From contig MU385742.1 of NCBI GenBank assembly GCA_022497155.1, positions 454,363 to 518,362 on the forward strand: a stretch of 64,000 bases of DNA, in the 5' to 3' direction. The translations under genes were made by a program, and so were the position numbers. How positions within the stretch are numbered: the stretch's first letter is position 1; the number at the start of each line of letters is the position of its first letter. Positions 60,291 to 64,000 of this stretch are shown in pieces. This stretch comes from Whalleya microplaca. Its lineage: Eukaryota; Ascomycota; Sordariomycetes; Xylariales; Xylariaceae. A model generated the notes under the pieces. That model had not been told where the DNA came from. It saw only the letters and a list, made by a program, of their open reading frames with translations, and did no database searches.

Positions 60291-61099
60291 ATAACTATTT
60301 CCAGCCCTTTAATTAAAAAAAAAAATTCTCTCGAACGTTAGTTTTTTTTTTAAGCGCTAAGGCTTTATTAATATCCGCTAGTATAACAGTAAATATAGCT
60401 GTCTATTAGGCTATCACTCGTTTTCCCAGCCTTTTTTATTTCCGAACTCTTTTTATTTCTCTTATAAAATATATCGCACTAATATAAAGCGCCTCCCAAG
60501 CTTCGCGGACTTTTATAGTTTTTAGAAAGTGTCCTTTCTCCTATACTTTTAGGTCTCCGGCAACTCCTATATGTAACATATATTTATACGCCACGTATAT
60601 TACCTAGTTACGCTTTATTTAAGGTTTCTTTAATATTATAAAGTAATTTAAACCTGGTATAATATACGCAAATATCCTTAACTTATACTTATTAAAATTA
60701 GCCTTTATATAAGTTATCTCGCGAATTATATCCGAAACGCTTAATCCTTTTTTATAAATAGTTTTTTTTACCGTCTTTTTCCGGATAAATATACGCGGCA
60801 ACTTTAGGCATTTTATTATATTTTCGCTAATAATAATATAATATTTATATCTTAAATTTATAAAAGTTTTTATATATAATTATTAATTTAAATATATATC
60901 GACTATAAAAAATTTCCCGTTTATAAACTATTCGGCTATATTAATTTTTTCTGCTATTATATTAAGCTTTTAAACGCGACTTTATTTAAAAGCTATTTAT
61001 TTTCCTGCTTTTTTAATATTTTTTCGGCTTTATTTTCTTTAAATTTATAACCTGCTATTACGTTAACCTTAATACAGGTAGGTAGTTTTATAAAATAAT

Positions 61100-61150
61100 A
61101 AGTACATTTTTTAAACAGGTAGCCTTTTTTTTTATATCGCAAACATTTTC
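61100..61150 (-). pseudogene. Gypsy gag zinc-knuckle relic
   Basis: On the minus strand a frame reads CLRYKKKGYLFKKC. The CCHC knuckle spacing (C-x2-C-x4-H-x4-C) is kept but the second Cys and the His appear as Tyr, both C-to-T/G-to-A type changes. The position upstream of RT fits gag. Confidence 0.65.
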
Positions 61151-62348
61151 CGCGTTTTATTTAAGCGTTTTGTTTTTCGTTCGTTATTTATTTAGCTCGC
61201 TAGCTTTTTATTAACGTAACTATACTAGTTATTAATATGTCGCCTTTATAATTAGTTTTAAGGCGATTAGGGGTAGGGGGTAATAGGCCCGGAAAGGGTA
61301 ATCTACCCGGCGCAGTCCTGTTTTTTAAGCTATTCTCGCTATAATAAAATAGCGATCTCTTAAATTAGGCTGTAATACTTATTATTTAATAAACCTAGTT
61401 TTAATAAATGCTCGGTAGCGCTACTAAAATTAACGCGTTCTTAAGTTTATTATTAATCGCTTTTTCGATAAATACGAGCTTCGCTTTATTATTTTATATA
61501 TTGCCTTTTATTTCTACTAGCAATCGCTCGAAATTAGTATAAAAGGACATAAAAGTTTAATTGGCGGATTGGCGGCATTTATATAATTTGCCTCCCGCTT
61601 TAATAGCTTTGTTGCAGTTTTTATAAACGTTCGATAAGTATTAAAAAAAAATGCTAAGTTATATGTTTTATTAGGTTTTTTTATAGTATAATATAACTTT
61701 ATTACGCGTTATACGTTATTTTCGAGCCGCTTATAAATATTATACTATTTATTCCAGTCTTTTTTTATAAACTCCGTATTTTTTTAAAGCTTGTACTTTA
61801 TTAATATCTCTTATACGGGGTAGCGGCTACGCTCGCCCCCAAACTTCTCGGGCTATAGTAATAACTTGCGCTTAAGTACCGGGGCCGCGGTAATTACTAG
61901 GGCGGGTGCTAAAGATGCTTAAGGGTTTCCTGGCTAAGGGTTTACACCTGCTTAAGCTGGCTGTCCTTGGGGTCCTTGGGGATCCCGAGGGTCTTACGCG
62001 GGAGCACCTTTTATTATATTTGCGTTTTATGTAGTTAGTAGGTCGAGGTTCTTTCGTAGCTGTGCTTTTAGAACCGCCTGACGTCGTAGTAGTTCGTCCT
62101 GTTGTTTTTTTAGTTTTTGTTCGTAAGCCGCTCGTTTTAGTCGTTATTTCTCCGAATTATTTTTTAATACCGCTTCTAATATTACATACGTTTACTCGAG
62201 GCAGGTGTAAATCTAGTGGACCTAAATATTTAATGCTTCCGTATATCTCGTTAACGGTATCTCCGGATTGTCAGGGGGCTATTTTAAAGCTTTTCCTAAT
62301 ATTTTAATCTATTTTAACGCAGCTCGGGAGTTAGTAAGTTAGAAAATA

Positions 62349-62542
62349 TATAAAAAGCCGTTACGCTAAAATGCAATTTTATAATGCCAAATGAGTGTTT
62401 ATTTTCTAACTAAAAAAGAAAAGAAAATTAAGAAGGTATATCGATATAGCTCGAAAGCATTTATACTAGCTCTCGAAAGCTGTACTGCTATATCGGCTTA
62501 TGATCGCCGATATTCCCCATTACGGCACAGCCCATTATATTA
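62349..62542 (-). repeat. Gypsy 5' LTR (194 bp)
   Basis: Partner of 54765-54958 in direct orientation and of identical length. By eye about 23 positions differ and all are C/T or A/G transitions, with neither copy consistently the more mutated. Confidence 0.88.
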
Positions 62543-64000
62543 TAATATTTTAAACCGATTTTTATTAGCGATAATAAAGTTAATAGCGTTTAATATTTGC
62601 TTAAAATAATTTTTATATTAATAAAACTTCGTATATAAAATATCGATAATAATATATTAGCTAGCTTTTTATATATAATAAAATTTATATTTAATGCCTT
62701 AAAAAAATTAAAATAATAAAATAATTATAAAATAATTTTATAACGATTTATAATTATTAGTCGATTTATTTTTTAAATAATTTTTTATATATTTTTAATA
62801 TTAATATCGTTTTTGCTGTTATTTTTTTAAAGATATAAATTTATATATTTTCGAAAGCAGAAAAGTTTGCAAGTAATAAACTTAATTATTACTTTTATTA
62901 TATTTTATTTATTTATAAGCGAAAAAAAAGAGTCGTTTTTGCCTGGTTTTTTAATATAAGGTAATTTAAGGCCTCCTTAAAAAAATAAAAGTTATTTAAT
63001 AGTTATAAATATATAAGAATTATAAAATAATCGCGAAATAATCAAATATTAAATATACCTTTTAAATTTATATATTAAATTTTAAGATATTTTTTTTAAT
63101 TAAGTATAAAAAATATACTAGCAAAAAGAAATAAAAGTATTAATCGGTAAAGCTATACCGTTTAAAGTTATTTTTTTCGTTACGGAAATAGTATTTTTCC
63201 TTTAGTCCTTTATTTATATTAATTTAATTTACGTTATTATTATCGAAACCTTCGGAAATTTCGGAATATTTCCGCGCGACTTGGTTAGGATGCTTTTTTT
63301 TTTCGGAACTAAAGGAAATTAAAATAGAAATAATTCTGAAATAATTAAATATATATTATTTTGCCTCGATTTATATTATTATAGCTTGCTTTTAAATTTC
63401 GGCTTCGCGATTAATTATAATAAGATTCTTTTTTTATTAGGTATTAAATTATCGCTTAATTATTTGTTTTAAATTATAGCGGGCTTTTTTTATATTAAAA
63501 GTTATAAAATCGAGATTTTCTTTTCGCTCCCGAGCTTTTTAAATATTCGGATTAATAAAAAGTTTATTATCCGGCTTACGCCGCTTTACGACCGGAAACA
63601 TAATGCTAAAATTAATTAAAAACTAATTATTTTACAATTAATTTATATATTCTATAGTTATATACCTATTTTAAACCTTTAAAAATAATAAAATAAAATT
63701 AAAGATAATATTATAATTATAATATAATTATTAAAAGGTTAAAAATATTATAAAAAGCTATTAAAATAAATGCTGGAATTTAAGTGAAAAAAAGTAAGGC
63801 TAGTAATTAAAAAAGTAAAACTACCTAAAATTTCAAATTATTTTTTCCGTTTTTAAAAATCATATATTTTTATTATAAAAATAATAAAAATATAATAAAT
63901 AAAAGGGACTTTTTTAATATATATATATTAAATATAATTTAATAAAAATTATATTATTAATATATTAAATTAAATATATTATTAATATATTAAGTTAAAT

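Larger units (their letters stand above)
54765..62542 (-). mobile_element. RIP-inactivated full-length Ty3/Gypsy retrotransposon
   Basis: Bounded by 194-bp direct repeats (54765-54958 and 62349-62542); 7778 bp including a nested 301-bp LTR. Coding order on the minus strand: gag zinc-knuckle relic at about 61100-61150, RT at about 59560-60290, integrase zinc-finger relic near 58085-58160. A polypurine tract beside the left LTR confirms minus orientation. Frames are riddled with TAA/TAG/TGA and Cys codons are replaced by Tyr as expected of G-to-A changes. No target-site duplication is clear in the AT-rich flanks. Confidence 0.88.
53390..64000. other. AT-rich, RIP-mutated block
   Basis: From about 53390 to the window end the sequence is dominated by A/T with TA-rich words and no credible gene. 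Within it lie a dead Gypsy element and two less mutated solo LTRs. At the left border a short hairpin (CCATAGG, AATTTTTTTTT, CCTATAGG) and repeated GTCCCACCCA motifs occur (53345-53470). The flanks 53480-54084, 54298-54764 and 62543-64000 are too degraded to assign. Confidence 0.85.

Noticed and set aside
62062..62609. Two frames of 72-81 codons near the Gypsy 5' LTR
   Set aside because: One runs into the LTR and both lie antisense to the element; no protein features.

Overview
The window comes from a filamentous ascomycete (Pezizomycotina, most likely a Sordariomycete; this is inference). Genes carry short introns, mostly 46-75 bp, with GT-AG ends and CTRAC-type branch points. There are fungus-restricted families (Clr5-domain protein, rhodopsin-domain/PTH11-type membrane protein, stand-alone A-T-R NRPS-like enzyme, SulP transporter with a STAS domain), and the right end is a very AT-rich block bearing the marks of repeat-induced point mutation (RIP). 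Exon structures below were worked out by hand from splice signals, phase and protein continuity.

Left part (1-16 kb): 2.4 kb with no supportable gene, then three leftward genes: a single-exon TTC27/Emw1-type TPR protein (2391-5549), a four-exon GYF-domain protein (6409-11199) and a five-exon rhodopsin-domain membrane protein (14502-15759). Between the last two lie a minisatellite, a small TA-flanked inverted-repeat element and a degenerate repeat block.

Middle (16-53 kb): genes separated by long repeat-rich spacers. They are a leftward six-exon NRPS-like adenylation-thiolation-reductase (18666-22239); a rightward Clr5-ankyrin gene broken by a solo LTR (25955-27927); a rightward SulP anion transporter (29376-31796); a gene-like frame with three in-frame stops (33156-34598); a leftward seven-exon MFS sugar transporter (38922-40896); a rightward P2B-type Ca2+-ATPase with a GC-AG intron (43702-47348); a small secreted protein (49458-49926); an uncharacterised 314-residue protein (50762-51706); and a small membrane-protein-like gene at the edge of the AT-rich block (about 52816-53235). 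Transport genes (anion, sugar, calcium) are over-represented, but nothing shows that they form one pathway. The NRPS-like enzyme has no adjacent tailoring genes, so it is not visibly part of a metabolite cluster.

Repeats: several solo-LTR families can be defined by TG...CA ends and target-site duplications. Family A (about 240-306 bp, 5-bp duplication) has copies at 18.0, 26.2 and 47.5 kb. Family B (about 226 bp, 4-bp duplication) has copies at 24.7 and 37.3 kb and a relative at 59.3 kb. Single copies lie at 35.2 kb and 54.1 kb. A 672-bp non-autonomous element with long inverted repeats and an 8-bp duplication (hAT-like) lies at 38115-38786.

Right end (53.4-64 kb): an AT-rich, gene-free, RIP-mutated block containing a complete but dead Ty3/Gypsy element in minus orientation (54765-62542). 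It has 194-bp LTRs differing only by transitions, a polypurine tract, and recognisable but stop-riddled gag zinc-knuckle, RT and integrase remnants. Two less mutated solo LTRs inserted into this block later. No rRNA, tRNA, CRISPR array or telomere repeat was recognised. I did not find a convincing new multi-gene system. The most informative objects are the cleanly interrupted Clr5-ankyrin gene, the set of solo LTRs, and the RIP stratigraphy.
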